Positions 1 to 11,545 of a stretch of DNA of 64,000 bases are shown piece after piece. Every line of letters begins with the position of its first letter. Positions within the stretch are counted from its first letter, which is position 1. Source of the DNA: Castor canadensis (taxonomy: Eukaryota > Chordata > Mammalia > Rodentia > Castoridae); contig NC_133397.1 in the NCBI RefSeq assembly GCF_047511655.1, positions 122,539,308 to 122,603,307 on the forward strand. The letters run 5' to 3'. The position numbers were made by a program, and so were the translations under genes. The notes under the pieces are model-generated. The model was not told the DNA's origin and did not search any database. It saw only the letters and a list, made by a program, of their open reading frames with translations.

Positions 1-231
1 AATGATCATTTAATTTGCAAGTGTGATCATTGAGTCAAAGAAGTTTAGGGTTCTATGAATATCTTAAAGTAATATTTAGCAATTAAAAATAACAAGGTGG
101 CCTTATAGTTGCTAGTCTTTGTATTCTTTTTAATGACAGCAATTGTACAGATTTATGGATTGCAATATGCAATGTGTAACGATCAGATAATAAGGGCAAG
201 TGGCATATCTGCCACCTTTATATCATTCCTT
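1..231. other. Unassigned AT-rich intergenic sequence
   Basis: I see no gene, RNA or recognisable repeat here. The segment is AT-rich and ends where an antisense L1 3' end begins with T-rich sequence. Confidence 0.5.
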
Positions 232-545
232 GCTTTTCTTTTCTTTTTTATTCATTTATTCACATGTGCATACATTGTTTAGGTCATTTCTCCACCCTGC
301 CCCCTCCCCCCCACCCTCTCTCCCCCCTCCCCCTCTCACTTCCAGGCAGAACCTGTTCTGCCCTTTTCTCTAATTTTGTTGAAGAAAAGACTTAAGCATA
401 CTAAGGAAGACAAAGCAATTTTGGTAGTTGAGTTAAGGACAGCTGTACAGAGAGATTCCTAGCATTGCTTCCATGCACAAATGTGTTACAACCCAAGCTG
501 ATTCATCTCTAACTGATCTTTACACTGGTTCCTGACTACTTCTAC
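232..545 (-). mobile_element. L1 3' UTR fragment, antisense
   Basis: Starts with a T-rich run (the antisense A tail), then a C-rich tract at about 291-345 and a segment that is the reverse complement of the L1 3' UTR present in sense at 22,140-22,400 (for example the antisense form of ggttgtaacacatttgtaca near 480-500). It is a 5'-truncated rodent L1 copy. I found no convincing target-site duplication. It abuts an older L1 relic on its right. Confidence 0.85.
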
Positions 546-554
546 TAGCTATTT

Positions 555-1130
555 TAAATGTTCAATTAATTGAAGTCAACAATAGTTAAACTCGTACTCT
601 GTAGAATAGGAGTTATTCCTCCTATTCAACTGTACCCATCCTTCCTCACCACTCCCTCCCCACTCTACCATAGGCTCCAGTAGACACTATTCTATTTTCT
701 GCTTCTACGAGATCAACTTTGTAGCTGATACATATATATATATATGTACATGCATGTATATATTTCTATAACGTGTGTATATATTTGTACGGACAATATA
801 TATCGGCTAAAGTATATGCAATGTGTATGTATATATGTATTTCAACATACACCATATTTAAGAGCACATGAGATTCATCCTGTGCCCAGCCTATTTTACT
901 TACCATAATGTCCTCCAGTTCCACTGAAGTTTCTGCAAATGACAAGATTTCATTTTTTTTAATGTCTGGATAAGATCTCATTGTGTATCTATACCACCTG
1001 TTCTTTGTCTGTTCTTCTGTCCATGGACACTGAGGCTAATTTCCTTTCTTCCTATTGTGAATGCTGCCACAGTAAACATGCAAATGTTTCTTCAACACAC
1101 TGACTTCATTTTCTTTGGAATATATTTGCT
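555..1130 (-). mobile_element. Older L1 (L1MA-like) 3' end, antisense
   Basis: The segment matches, in antisense, the pan-mammalian older L1 3' end: a C/T-rich 3' UTR, the 'gagatcaact' block near 710, then the end of ORF2. The reverse frame at 766-981 reads [19 protein letters not shown], the decayed ORF2 C-terminus. A (TA)n/(TG)n-rich patch lies at about 731-850. The family name is from memory of the consensus. Confidence 0.8.
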
Positions 1131-1778
1131 AGTCTTGAAAAATCTTTTACACTTAAAAGTTTAGGTAGACTATTAAGTGAAAAAATGAAATTATAAAATA
1201 ATAGGTGCAGTATGATTCAATTTCACTTCAATTATGACAATATTTTATGTGAATAAATCCATAGAAAAAATTGAAGGAAGTTATCTCTGGTCTTTCTATT
1301 AAATAAATGTCATAATGACTTAACTTTTTGCAATGAGCTTGTTCCTTTTATGCTCAGAAAAAACAAATTAAAATGTATTTTAAAAATAAAATGTAGACAC
1401 ATAAAACGGGAACATGACTCTCCCCCCAGATGTTGGTCCACACCTACAAGAGCTCAGTGCAAGGTTTTATTAAACTGGTGGAAAATATACTAATAACAGC
1501 AGAATAAAACCTAACCAATTGAAACAAGAATGTCTCAAAGACATTTCACCTAAATCATTCATTTCTCATAGTACAAATTTAAGATTTGGTACCCATCATT
1601 AAAGATAATTATATTTTTCCATTTGCATAAAAAGGAAGAGTAAGTCCTGATTTTCATGTTTTCAGAAATACTGAAGTTAAAGTAAAAATTATTTGGGCCC
1701 TAACAGAACAAAAATACACAGATTGAGTATTTATTCCAAACAAAGTACTGTGATTAAAGCCTATGGCAAAACCTTGAT
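1131..1778. other. Unassigned intergenic sequence
   Basis: AT-rich. I see no gene or repeat that I can name. Confidence 0.45.
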
Positions 1779-1787
1779 AAGAAATAG

Positions 1788-1917
1788 TTACTGGTTGGGG
1801 CAGGGGAGGGAGAATGATGGAGGAGGGTGAGTCTAACCAAGGGCATTGTAAGCATATATGAAAATGTCACAGTGAAACTCTCTGTACAACTAATATATGC
1901 TAATAAATCATTAAAAA
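1788..1917 (+). mobile_element. Short 5'-truncated L1 3' end with TSD
   Basis: A purine-rich start (ggggcaggggagggagaatg) is followed by the L1 3' terminal block ending in aaatcattaaaaaaag. The same terminal block occurs near 36,290-36,400 and, reversed, near 58,475-58,560. The 9-bp word aagaaatag occurs at 1779-1787 and 1918-1926 and is the likely target-site duplication, so only about 130 bp of L1 inserted. Confidence 0.75.
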
Positions 1918-1939
1918 AAGAAATAGCTCCTAACTCAAC

Positions 1940-2075
1940 AAATCTGTATTGGATATCTATTCTTCTGCACCAGGCCCTAAATCCAGGGGTTCAAAAATGA
2001 AAGGACATATCCCTGTCTTCAAAATGTTTTTGACTTAGTGATAGAGACAGGCATATGAATAACTTCCTAAATGTA
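1940..2075 (-). mobile_element. L2 3' end relic, antisense
   Basis: The order 'ctgcaccaggccctaaatcc ... ctgtcttcaaaatg ... agacaggcatatgaa' follows the reverse complement of the L2 3' end. It is decayed and short. Confidence 0.55.
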
Positions 2076-2870
2076 TTACTTGGAAAATCAAATGGCCATG
2101 CAATTTTTAGATGTAGACACAACCTAACATGGCAGCATACAAACGTATGCACACAGTCTTTTCTGGAGTGTCACAGTGCACAGAGTCTCTGTCACTTCAC
2201 AATCAGGGAAACCAAATAACTTGAATGGGTTCCCATGTTGCAAAACTATGAAAATTCAGAAAAGTACATTTGGGCTAGGGAACAAGAAAAAGGAGAAAGA
2301 TAAATTTTGTTGAAATGTCTATTATAATGATAAAATTTGGTGGTGCTTTTAAAAATAAGTATGCAATCATCTTTCTGGACTTTGTGAAATGATCTTCAAT
2401 TATTAAATAGTTTGGCTTCTGATAATGTGGAAAATGTGCTTTTTGAAATCTCAAACTCATTTGCTTGTCCTTTTGTGTCAGTTTTTCTAATGGTGACTTT
2501 ACAGGTAGCAAGAGACAGCTTTACATCCTTAACAATGAGAGGGAGTGGTTATTTTTCTGTCTTGGCAATCAGCACAGATACTTGCATTGAGAACTCACGA
2601 GTAAGAATTTTCATTATCAGTTAATTGAACTCTTGTAATGGTATTTGGACACAGAATAGCTCTAACCAAGACATCTGCTCATTCATCCAACCAACCTTTT
2701 TCGATATCCTCCTTTCAGCCAAACAATGACTGGGCACTTTTAAGAAATGAGGAAGGCATGCGTTGTCTAAGCCTTGAATTCACACAAAAACTTGTATAGG
2801 CAACTAATTTCCCATAATTTATCATTCTATGACCAATAGATTAATCACTTTGTCAGCTAAATTGTCTTTG
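2076..2870. other. Unassigned intergenic sequence
   Basis: No gene or clear repeat. The 70-80-codon open frames on both strands overlap each other and have no protein-like features, so I treat them as chance. Confidence 0.5.
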
Positions 2871-2995
2871 TTTCTTCATTCATTTAGTAAATATGTACTG
2901 TGCTCCATGTAAGTACCAAGAGTAAAGAGACACATAAACCAGTGTATGAACACTGCTCTCAGAGCATGTGGTCTAGTTGGGGTAGACTGAGGCAG
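2871..2995 (-). mobile_element. L2 relic, antisense
   Basis: 'tcattcatttagtaaatatgtactgtgctcc ... gtggtctagttgggg' (two short pieces) follows the L2 3' end in reverse complement. Confidence 0.5.
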
Positions 2996-4762
2996 AAATT
3001 GTTAGTTTCCTAAATAATTTTCATTCTCTCTTCTGTCTAAAAGAAGGTGGAGGTACAGAAAGGTGTCATTCCTTTCCAAACCCATAAGGATTACAATTGA
3101 ATCTCCTGGAACAAAAGACAGATTAACAAGAGAAAAAGATCACACATTTATTTAATCTGAGTTTTATGTGACATGGGAGACATTAGAACTGAAGAAAAGT
3201 CCCAGGAAACACTGTCTACCTGTATGCTTAGGCTCAGGGAAGAATGGCTGGCTGTGTAGATGTGTGCTTGAACAAAAGCTTCTGACCTAAAGGTAACACA
3301 TGGAAGGAAAACCCAGCAAGGCCTGTTTGTTCAGATTCTTCTTGCTCTTCTTAGCATAGCATTCCTCCCTCGGGGTAAGGGACAGGACCCTCTGAAGTGA
3401 GGGATTGTGGTTTCCGTGACTCACTTTGGGGAAGAATTCTAGTTTCTATGTCTTGCTTCAGGGGAGAAAAAGGGGCGAGAGACAGGAGAGTAGGAGAAGG
3501 CCAGAGATTTTATTTCTAAAATCTAATCTCCTTTAGTTCAAAATAGTCAGCATGCCACCGTAGTATATTTTGGGTTTCATTTCCTGAGACCCAACAAAGT
3601 CTAATTCTTATCTGGGGAGTAATATGTCCAGCCCTAGGAAATGACTCATGATTGGTCTGAGCCCATGCTTCCCGAACTGTACATCCATTCCCCAAGGGTG
3701 CCAAAGTAAACTCACTGAGTAGCGGTGAGGGCACATTTCAACTTTTCAAGGGAAACAGGATGACATTTGATGGCAATAAACTCCCAGCCTGAGGTAATCC
3801 ACACCTTCCGCAGTAAAACGTGCTACGTTACATTCCGTTAGGGGTCAGGTCATTGCAAAGTTGGGTTTTCATTGGTTTCTGTGATAAAAAAGCAAGGATG
3901 CGAGAAATGAAGGCAGCATGGTTCCGCGTGATTCCAACGTTCAAGAACTTGTAGAGATACTTATCTCATTCGTAACTGCGGTTACTTAAGAAAGAAAAAG
4001 GTATTACTTTTACTTTACATGGTTTTTTTCAAATGGCTATTAAGCTATAAATTAAGCATGTATGAATCTCCATAAGCACTACTAAAAAAAAAAAATCACT
4101 GAGACTCCAAGGAAGCTTGAACACAGAACAGCTTGGGAAACTTTGGTCAAAGCCAATCCAGTCCGTTCTGCCTCCTGCAACTCCAGCTTCCTTGTGGCTG
4201 GGGCTAACCACGGAACCTATCCAGAAATGTGACCAGGCAGAAATTTGCTGTGGTGGGCAGGGAAGACTTCTGAAAGACATTTGCTTTCCTGACGAAAGGG
4301 GACAACAAGGAGAGCCACTCATTGCTGTCCAATAGTCTGAGATCCTTACCAATAGCCTCCTTTTTCTTGTGACCAACCAACTAAGCTCTGGCCAAGGTAT
4401 GTGAGCAGAATTGATGTGTGTAAATTCTGGATCTTACTCTTAAAAGGAATGGGTATTCCTTCAACTTCTTTCCCTTTCTTGGTCAAACATACAGAATTTA
4501 AACAGTTGGCCTCCAATACGCATGTGTAATAAGCAGACCTGAGGAAAGAATGTCAGGCCTCCTTATTTCTAACCTGTCCTTCCTATCCACTGAACTCAAT
4601 GAGGTCTTGGAAATCTCTTTGCTATACTTCTATGAACTACGTTTCATATATTACTATGACAAATCCTCTTTGGTATAATGCCATATTACATTCGAAATGG
4701 TTAAGTTACAATGTATAGACCCTCAACATTTTGGATAAGAAACAAGATGTAGGTAGTGGGTC
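2996..4762. other. Unassigned; possible ancient LTR-like part
   Basis: No gene is visible. About 3110-3600 has the feel of a decayed LTR (cattcctccctcggggtaag near 3360, catttcctgagacccaac near 3580), but I cannot name a family or find edges. A 115-codon reverse frame at 4029-4376 is antisense to another open frame and shows no family features. Confidence 0.35.
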
Positions 4763-4775
4763 CACTGACTTTCTT

Positions 4776-4938
4776 TTTTGTTTATTTTACAGAAGTTTTT
4801 ACAATATATCAGAGTTGAATTCACCCCCTCCCTCATTCTCCTTTGTCCCCCATTAACCAATTCCTGGAGTAGGTTCAGCAGGTCTCACTTTAACATTTTC
4901 ATGCACAACTACATAATATTTCCACTACATCCACCCTG
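4776..4938 (-). mobile_element. L1 3' UTR fragment, antisense, with TSD
   Basis: The segment from acagaagtttttacaatata onward is the antisense L1 3' terminal UTR, the same block as at 58,510-58,680. It is flanked by a 13-bp direct repeat with one mismatch: cactgactttctt at 4763-4775 and cactggctttctt at 4939-4951. Confidence 0.8.
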
Positions 4939-4951
4939 CACTGGCTTTCTT

Positions 4952-5772
4952 AAGTGGCACCACAGAGGACGAGACCCCCACTGGGGTCACCTCTGCAAGG
5001 GGCAGGCCATGAGACTCAGATGGCTGTGCGATTAGGAACAACAGATGAGCTGAGCTTCAGCCAGTGCTGTGAAGTGCTTCCCTTCACCTGCTGTAGAAAT
5101 TTGAAAAATGGATTGCCTTTCATGCTGTAGAGTACAGAGAGCTCTAGATCGACTTTTCATAATATGGGGACAGAAGAACAAATGGACAACTTTGGACAGA
5201 CATGAACCACAACTGTGAAGTAACAAACAAATTCACAGAAAGATTAGCTTGGACTGAGAAGTTACATCTGAGACAGATGACTTGGTAATAAGTTGGTGGG
5301 AGTTTTATAAGAAAATCAGTTAAAAGGCATTATGAAATAATTTTTTGTCTTTAAAAATACGTAACAAAGTTTTTGCTACCACCTGCCATGCAATATCACA
5401 TTGAAAAATTATTTAATTCTGAAATACAAAAATCAATCTTGAGTCTCCAAAAGATAATAGCTACTGCAGATGTCTATCTGTGTACTCCATTCCAAGCCTT
5501 CTACAGGTCACCAACAGGACTGTGTCAAGTTTGTAATGCCACATCACTGAGCCACATTTCATGGTGATCCAGAGTACTCATGTTTCATGATCCCGATGGC
5601 TTCTACCAAGAGAGCTTTTGAATGCACTAGTGTGAAGTGTACCACGTTCTCTCAGTACATAGGCTCACCACCCAGAGGAGGTGCCTGGGAGAACAAAAGA
5701 TGGAAGCTGATGGTCACTTACGTTTTATAAGGGTCACACTTTTCGTATCATTTCCCATTAATATTGTGTCTT
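4952..5772. other. Unassigned intergenic sequence
   Basis: No gene, RNA or repeat that I can name. Confidence 0.45.
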
Positions 5773-5825
5773 AGGACTAGAAGGTATGGCCTAAGAGGTA
5801 GAGCTCAAACCTCAGGATTGCAAAA

Positions 5826-5826
<1 letters not shown>
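5773..5826 (+). mobile_element. Probable degenerate ID-like SINE head
   Basis: 'aaggtatggcctaagaggta' followed by gagctcaaac resembles the start of the tRNA/ID-like SINE unit found elsewhere here, then breaks off at a (CA)n run. Several SINE copies in this window end in (CA)n, which supports the reading. Confidence 0.4.

Positions 5827-5865
<39 letters not shown>
5827..5865. repeat. (CA)n microsatellite
   Basis: Uninterrupted CA dinucleotides, about 19 units, followed by an A/C-rich (AACC)-like patch to about 5905. Confidence 0.95.
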
Positions 5866-5868
<3 letters not shown>

Positions 5869-5905
5869 CAAAACACCTCACCAACCAACCAACCAAAAAC
5901 CCCAC

Positions 5906-6831
5906 AATAAAAATTCTGGGACTCTTATACCATGTAGATGACTTTGTCATGTAATTAATTTTTTAAAATGAGTTTGAAAATCAGTATAAGTCAAATTATC
6001 TAGTTGAAAAAAGTGGGACAGCTTGCCTCTATCTTCTAAGACAAATAAGTGCACATCAGATTCAATAAAGAAAGGTGTATTTAAAAGAGTTGCTGCAAGG
6101 CAGAGCCCCTAATGTCACTTGTTAGGTTCTAATAATCTTAGTGATTATCATAGACATAGATGGTCATTGTACATATCACTCTTCTAAGTAAGGCAAAATC
6201 CTACTAGAATGAAAAGAAATTCTGAGTAGAGGGAAGAAGAGAAGTTTGACAACTGCACTCAACATTAAAGTTCCTAAAAAGCTGGAAATTTCATCTACTG
6301 AATCCTGACCTGATTGTCTGCTTCTCTCCTCCTTCCAATCCTGTGAACAGATCTAGACACATTAATGCTTATGACATTTCTAAAGAGAGAGGACTCCAGA
6401 AAACAGCTTTGTTTATTAATTTAAAAACTTGCTTTGCAGCAAGTAATTTGCTCTTTTGGTTTGGTGCCTTTTTTCATGCTTGCTAAAGTGTCTGCACCCT
6501 GTGACATTCAGCATTGGCAAAAGTAAGATGGATACAGGGAAAAAAAAAAAAACCCAAAATAGTGGCTGAAGAATAATGCAGAGCTCCAACTTCGAGGAGA
6601 TCTTATTTACATTTCTGGTAATTCCCTTAATCTGTTTACATGCTTTTATGCTAAAAAATATGTAAAAAAAAAAAAAGTGCTTCTAGCCATAGGATAAACA
6701 AGTGTCATCTTGGAGAAATAGCTATATAGAAATTTTGAGATAATAAGCACCAACCAACTCAGCCTCCTCCAACTTTAAACTATGTTTATGTTGAAACAAA
6801 CAGAAATGTATCAGGAGAGAAAAGGCACAAT
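5906..6831. other. Unassigned, with two A-runs
   Basis: No gene visible. Poly(A)-like runs at 6540-6552 and 6664-6676 could be tails of decayed retroelements, but I see no recognisable body before them. Confidence 0.45.
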
Positions 6832-6844
6832 TCACATGGATTTT

Positions 6845-7113
6845 TTGGTGGTATTGGAGTTTGAACTCAAGGCTTATGCTTGGCTGGCAGGTCCTCCATC
6901 ACTTTAACTCCAGCACCCCGCTTTTTTTTGTGGTACTGGGGTTTGAACTCAGAACCCACACCCTGAGCCATTCCACCAGCCCTTTTTTATGATGGGTATT
7001 TTCAAGATAGAGTCTTGCTAACTTTTTGCCTGGGCTGACCTCAAACTGAAATACTCCCTTACCTCTGCCTCCTAAGTAGCTGGGATTACAGGTATGGACC
7101 ACCACACCCAGCC
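6845..7113 (-). mobile_element. Composite SINE (B1-like + ID + ID), antisense, TSD
   Basis: Read on the minus strand it is a B1-like unit (7070-7113 region: 'agctgggattacaggtatgg' in antisense), an ID-like unit (antisense gtactggggtttgaactc near 6930), an A-rich linker, and a second ID-like unit (antisense near 6850-6915). The 13-bp repeat tcacatggatttt at 6832-6844 and 7114-7126 brackets the whole array, so all three units entered together. Confidence 0.85.
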
Positions 7114-7126
7114 TCACATGGATTTT

Positions 7127-10100
7127 AGATAACACTCTCAAATTTAACATAATGTCATGCTTGGGAAATTGGCTTAGGGTGTACTTTCCTCACCCTAACC
7201 TCAACCTTCAGTTCCAGTTCCGTTTGCTAAGTGGGTTTTCTAAATAGCCTGTCCCATTCACACAACCAGTAAGTTGTGTGATCCTTCCAGACCCTGAACT
7301 CTGAACTAGTATGCTTTACACACTATTCACTAACTTAATGTTCTGTGGATTTTAGTTACAATTACATTCAGCATGGCTCACCAGTACATGACAACAGGGG
7401 TCAAACACTGGCAGCTGACAGGTCTCAAGGATGAATTAGCAGGGATTCCAAACATCCAATGGAAGCAAGCAATTTTTCCCAGGGCTCATCACATAGAGCA
7501 AAGAGATGACTGCAGTGTTTCCTCGTCCACTGCCCATTGACTCCTTCTAGATCAGTGGATCCTGCAAAGTTTTCAAACAGAGGAGGATTTGCCACTCCAA
7601 ACCTTGCAAGTGCAGTTTAGAAAGTCCTTCATCTCCTGCTTGTAATCCCCACGTAATCTCAGCTGCAAATACATAGAACTATTAACTGGTCAGTTAATAC
7701 AACTAAAAGTCTTCCTGAAAAAGTACCTTCAGGCTGTCTTAAAGGTGAGTGAAGGCCCATCAGATTAAATGGGAGGATGGAGATGAGGATGGGGGGGGGG
7801 ATGGTGGAAACTTCTTGGCAGGAATAAGCAGAAATCCAGAAGAGAAAGAGCCAGGCCAGCTGAAGAAAGTTCAGCAAGGGAAGAGGCAGGAGATGAGGCT
7901 AAAAGGGCAGAGTTGCAAAAATCAGAAGCCAGAAAGGGAACTTTCTAATGTGCATGGAAGACTGGCCTACCCTTAAGCACTGTGGGAAGTCGTGGTGGAG
8001 TAATATGCTCACATCAGAGCTGCACTGAGACCAGCTTACTCCAGAGGCTTGGAAATCATATAAACATGACACCTCTACGCCCATCACTGACTTCTACAGG
8101 TAAACGTGGAACCTGATTAATGGATTTTAGCTCACAAAATTGTGGTTTTAAATTCTTATCAGATTTAAAAACACAATAAGGAAAAACACAAAGATTCTCT
8201 CTTAAAGCCTCAGGGTACATGTTAGTGTATTTTTTAAACTTTAGTAACCATAAGAAACAAATTACTTTCAAACACTCCATTTTAAAAATGTTGCCCTGTG
8301 CATGAAATGTGATATGACAGTATGACAGAACCACTTTATAAGCTTTTAGAAAACATACTTCTTAAATATACAAATACCACCAATGAATACAAAATTATAT
8401 AACCACCAAGAGAAAGTATTAGAGTTTTCATAATGGTCTCTTGGCTTTTCCTCTACCCATATCTGTGCCAAAGAAATTAGGTTGTAACACTATTGTTTCT
8501 CTTTGTGGCTCAAGAGACACTTCCAAGGACAGAATGAATGGAGCTCATTCAGAGCCCTGCAAATGGGCTGGGGCCCCTTTTTCTGCATAATGTACCCAGC
8601 AAGGAAGGACGTTCAGGACAAAATCAACTTTTAGTTTTTAACTGGTTGACACATTTAAAGGAGCTGGATTTACTTAGGTTTATCTGTTCCTTCATCACGA
8701 TTTCTATAGAAGATTAAGGATGCCAGTCTTCCAGTCAGGGAAAACAGCTAGACTTTTTTTTTTTTTTTTTCAAATAACAGAGTAAATCATATGTTGTATA
8801 AAGCCTAAATTACAGAGGACACAGGAACTTCCAATAGACTGAATTGACACAATGACATGACATAGTAACACTTGAGAACAAAGAGAGAAAGAGAGCTTGG
8901 TGGAGAGAGTCCCTGCGAGAACAAAGGTGAAAAAGTCGTGCCTGTGCCACTCACCCTACCTTTGTGTTGTTGGGACAGTTATACCTTGGTATGCCAGGGC
9001 TTAACGTACTCTTAACAACTGATTTCTGAAAGGCAAAACATTACAGCAGTTGGGAGAAGAAGAAATCATAACCCATTTCCTCCACACCCTGTTGATACTT
9101 ACCACTGATAATCTGTGTGGTCGTTGGTTTATGCAGAGTCTTGTCTCATTATGACTGGATTGAAAAATTGAGTAACTGTCAACAATACACTATTAAATTG
9201 GAGTTCCTATTTTTTGGTTAGAATTATCATTTTGTCAACTTACAACTTTTTTTTTTAAACCATAGAATAGCCTTCTAGGGAGCCAAGTGCATAATAGCTG
9301 GAAAAAAGTAACAAAGGAACAAACTTAATCCAGTGCTTTAACTTTATAACAACATGGGTGCAAGACTTCGATATAAAAGGAAGGGAACTTCAAATTACTT
9401 GAACCTTGAATGCAATTTTTCCCCCACCTTAGCAAAAGAATGAATATATTCTTAGATTGGCCCAGGAGTGACTGGTTGGACTACAAAGGAGACACAGTGA
9501 CCCACTGACAAGAGTAAGGAAGTGGGAGGAAAACAGGTCCTTGGCACCCCTCACCCTCCAGCCTGTATTTCTGCCCACACTGAATGCAGTGCCCATGACG
9601 GCCAGGAACATGGGTCCTCCCACTCACTCAGTCACCAGCAGGGGACCATTAATGACCCTTCACACTGTGTACTTCTGAAGCACTTGATAGAAACTCTCTT
9701 TAATGGTGAAATTAAGGATTAAAGAACAATTCTGAGCCTGAATCACGATGGGGAAAACAGCAGCTGTCTAGTCACGTGATACCATCTCCGATGTTCTGCT
9801 AAGAGGGATGGCAGTGCTTCTTTTTTTCCACATGCTTCTCAAAGGCTACAGCCCAAGACACACAACTGCTAAACAAGCCCTTCGTGTTTTCATTAAGCAA
9901 ACATTTACTGAGTTTCCAGTGAAACTCTAGCTGTGTTTTACTTACGTGAGCACTTAGAATGACTGTGTACATATTCCAGGCATTTTGACATATCACAAGG
10001 TACAGCGACAATAGGGACAACAGCAGCACCTACCTCATCAGGTTCGGGAGAGTATCTCCCAAAGTGGCTTGTGAGATAAAACATACAGTGCTCATAAAAC

Positions 10101-10308
10101 ACAATTCTGGTGCCTTGAAATCACTTGGGAAATGGGGCTCTTATTATTCCTGTTCTGGAAGCAATTGGTGTAAACTTTTACTTCTTCGTCCAGATTAAAA
10201 ACTCCTCTTAATGGAAATACCAGAGTAACTCTACAATTTGAGTAGCACCTGGGAGAAAAGAGAAATTGTTGGTTCAAAGGAATTTATAAGGTTTTTGAAG
10301 CACCTTAA
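7127..10308. other. Unassigned 3.2-kb intergenic stretch
   Basis: No gene or confident repeat. Contents: a G-run at 7791-7800, a T-run at 8754-8770, and AT-rich sequence around 8340-8410. Open frames of 60-92 codons occur on both strands without domain features. This is one of the longer segments where I recognise no transposon, so it is a reasonable place to look for conserved non-coding elements. Confidence 0.45.
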
Positions 10309-10322
10309 AACTCAGATTTCTT

Positions 10323-10551
10323 TGGTGGTGCATGCCTATAATCCCAGCTACTCAGAACACAGAGGCAGGAGGATCTTAGTTGGAGGGTACCTGGACAAAA
10401 GTAGCAAAAGTGGGAGAGCTTATATGAAGAGCAAACTAAGAGCAAAAGGACTGGGACTGTGGCTCAAGTGGTAGAGCGCTTGTCTAGCAAATGCAAGGTC
10501 CTGAGTTCAAACAAAACAACACAAAAACAAAACAAAACAACAAAAACCAAG
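10323..10551 (+). mobile_element. B1-ID dimeric SINE with 14-bp TSD
   Basis: A B1-like unit (catgcctataatcccagcta, 10,331 on) is followed by the ID-like unit (gtggctcaagtggtagagcg, 10,458 on) and an A/C-rich tail of AAAAC repeats. The perfect 14-bp repeat aactcagatttctt flanks it at 10,309-10,322 and 10,552-10,565. Confidence 0.92.
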
Positions 10552-10649
10552 AACTCAGATTTCTTATAAGTTGTTTAATTCCTGAAGTTTGTGAGCAGAA
10601 TTGCACTTTCAAAAATTTTGAGTTTGGTGTTAAACTAGGGAATTTGAAG

Positions 10650-10802
10650 CCTTGCTCCATGGCTTATTCCCTCTATAGCTTACTTCTCCTGTGTGTAAAA
10701 TGGAATTCATAACTTGACCCATCTGTTGTAGTTTGGTAAGGATTAAATGAGACCGTATATATAAATGCTTAAAAACAGGGGATGATGTTTAGTAACTATT
10801 AA
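10650..10802 (+). mobile_element. MIR relic
   Basis: 'tgtgtaaaatggaattcataa ... aaggattaaatgag ... taaatgctta' (split) follows the 3' half of the MIR consensus. Confidence 0.65.
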
Positions 10803-11039
10803 ACATCTTAAATCACTGTGGTCATGGTCGTTACCAAGTAGCAGACTGGTGATGGCATTTTTTTTGCATTGCATAAGATTATCTGATTTTCTGTACTCTT
10901 TGGTGGTTTAAGGTCATTTTAATTCCATATTCTGTGACTGAATATTCCAAAACATGAGGCCATGCTATACTTCCCAGTGATAAATTGAAGGGATATCCTA
11001 GAACACAATGACTGCAGGGAAAATACAGTTATCCACCAA
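10803..11039. other. Unassigned sequence
   Basis: No gene or repeat recognised. Confidence 0.4.
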
Positions 11040-11545
11040 ATGCTTTAGTCAACAACAGATGGCAACTATGATGGTGGATGCACGACATGATCATGGTGCT
11101 GAAGAATTTGTTGATCACTTAGTGACACCACAGACATTGTAACTCCGCATTGCTATGGCATCACTCTCCTGTGAGAATAATGCTGGCATAACAACCCCAC
11201 TGCACTGCCAGTCATGTGAAACACAGCACACACAATTATGCACTTAGTGAAGATAATCAATGACCACGTCCTGGCTAACGTATCTACTATACTTTTTATC
11301 ATTTAGAGTGTATACCTACTTGCAAAAACAATTCATTCTGTACTCTGAGAGCAGCCTCCTGCATCTCATGTTTGCCGTTGTCTCCTGATTGTATCAAGAG
11401 GCCAAGTTGAATGATGAACCTGTATATCTAGGTTAGTGTAAGCACAGTCTACAATGTCCACACAAAATCATGTAAGGATGCATCTCACAGAACAGTGACT
11501 CCATTCTTCCTGTTAAGCACAACTGTTAATCACACGTTGTTATGC
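11040..11545 (+). mobile_element. Ancient DNA-transposon-like repeat
   Basis: Two blocks match, in order, a widespread mammalian repeat consensus I remember (termini of the 'gcgtcgttaagcgac' type): 11,170-11,330 (aaccccactgcactgccagt; atctactatactttttatca) and 11,425-11,545 (tctaggttagtgtaagcaca; decayed terminus near cttcctgttaagcac). The middle of the consensus is missing. I am sure of the resemblance but not of the family name; Tigger-class is a guess. Confidence 0.6.

Noticed and set aside
4029..4376. A 115-codon reverse frame opposite a 72-codon forward frame
   Set aside because: Mutually antisense, no family features, no splice or CpG context.
10440..10520. tRNA-like A and B boxes
   Set aside because: These belong to the ID-like unit of a SINE with a TSD, not to a functional tRNA gene. 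The same applies to the other ID units.
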